The notes under the pieces are model-generated. The model searched no databases. It saw nothing but the letters and a program-made list of their open reading frames with translations, and had not been told where the DNA came from. From Whalleya microplaca (lineage: Eukaryota > Ascomycota > Sordariomycetes > Xylariales > Xylariaceae), in NCBI GenBank assembly GCA_022497155.1, contig MU385727.1, forward strand, positions 558,001-622,000: a stretch of 64,000 bases of DNA, written 5' to 3'. Position numbers and translations under genes: made by a program. Positions 63,701 through 64,000 of this stretch are shown one piece after another (position 1 is the stretch's first letter; the number at the start of each line of letters is the position of its first letter).

Positions 63701-64000
63701 ATGCGTCATGTAGGTATCGTGATCGTAACATCGGACATTGAGAACTGCTTACATGTGTCCGGTCAGATACGCAATACACTCTACACATGCTCTAACCTAG
63801 GTGTCTCGATAGTATAATCAACTTTGCTCAGCCCCTGTCAAAGTCCCAGGTCACCAACGCCGGCTCCGTGGTTCTATGTCCGTCTATCGGGTAGGGAGCA
63901 CAGCCCATACATGTTACATATTCACGAGAGCTAGACATGATGAAAACTAAGGGTCTTATTGGTGCGCTGAACCCCTCCTATTTATTGGTCATTCTCTGTG
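57709..64000. other. long AT-rich gene-free region
   Basis: About 6.3 kb with no ORF of convincing coding character on either strand; frames of up to 117 codons lack motifs and have AT-driven composition. It contains copy 2 of the tRNA-like repeat (59333-59389). It may be decayed repeat DNA, but I could not identify a transposon family. Confidence 0.5.
59333..59389 (-). repeat. tRNA-like dispersed repeat, copy 2
   Basis: Partner of 18952-19009. On the minus strand it carries GGTTCGATTCC, an exact pol III box B/T-arm consensus, inside a stem of about six pairs (GTTAGG/CCTGAC), followed by AGCGCTA like an acceptor end. The matching 5' acceptor strand, D arm and anticodon arm could not be found within 90 bases. 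Confidence 0.6.

Overview
This window is nuclear DNA of a filamentous ascomycete (Pezizomycotina; gene content fits a Sordariomycete, but I cannot place it lower). The signs are many short GT..AG introns of about 47-90 nt with CTAAC/CTGAC-type branch points, a STAND/NLR protein with a fungal N-terminal domain, a secreted GH67 alpha-glucuronidase, a PHOX-type flavin monooxygenase, a But2-type secreted protein, and long gene-free stretches rich in microsatellites. There is no bacterial-style operon organisation. Exon coordinates below were worked out by hand from splice motifs and reading-frame arithmetic; coding lengths were checked to be multiples of three.

Layout. 0.6-4.2 kb: an NLR-type gene whose second intron junction does not keep frame. 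4.3-7.8 kb: an inverted-repeat pair bracketing an MFS transporter. 9.6-12.0 kb: an SRR1-domain protein. 12.0-14.5 kb: gene-free, very microsatellite-rich. 14.5-17.8 kb: a large Q/P-rich nuclear protein. 20.5-21.8 kb: a vacuolar-type aspartic protease. 24.2-25.9 kb: cytosolic serine hydroxymethyltransferase. 28.3-31.8 kb: a 57-codon ORF, an adenylate-kinase-like protein and a secreted But2-domain protein. 32.7-34.0 kb: a receptor-L/ECM33-like surface protein with a frame break before its C-terminal anchor. 34.5-37.8 kb: small hypothetical genes and a decayed TFIIIA-like zinc-finger pseudogene. 39.1-43.9 kb: RNA polymerase I subunit RPA34.5 and GRC3, divergently transcribed. 44.5-46.9 kb: a phenol-hydroxylase-like monooxygenase. 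47.3-51.9 kb: a 12-exon hydrolase-fold/ankyrin/CorA-like membrane protein. 53.1-55.7 kb: GH67 alpha-glucuronidase with XlnR- and CreA-like sites upstream. 57.1-57.7 kb: a small two-exon hypothetical gene. From there to 64 kb I find no convincing gene.

Housekeeping genes (SHMT, PEP4-like, RPA34, GRC3) alternate with accessory or environment-facing ones (NLR, MFS, monooxygenase, GH67, ankyrin-CorA, L-domain protein). The clearest functional pairing is RPA34/GRC3: two rRNA-production genes sharing about 0.5 kb of promoter. The most unusual protein is the hydrolase-ankyrin-CorA fusion, which looks like a membrane-anchored relative of NLR-style architectures with an altered nucleophile elbow.
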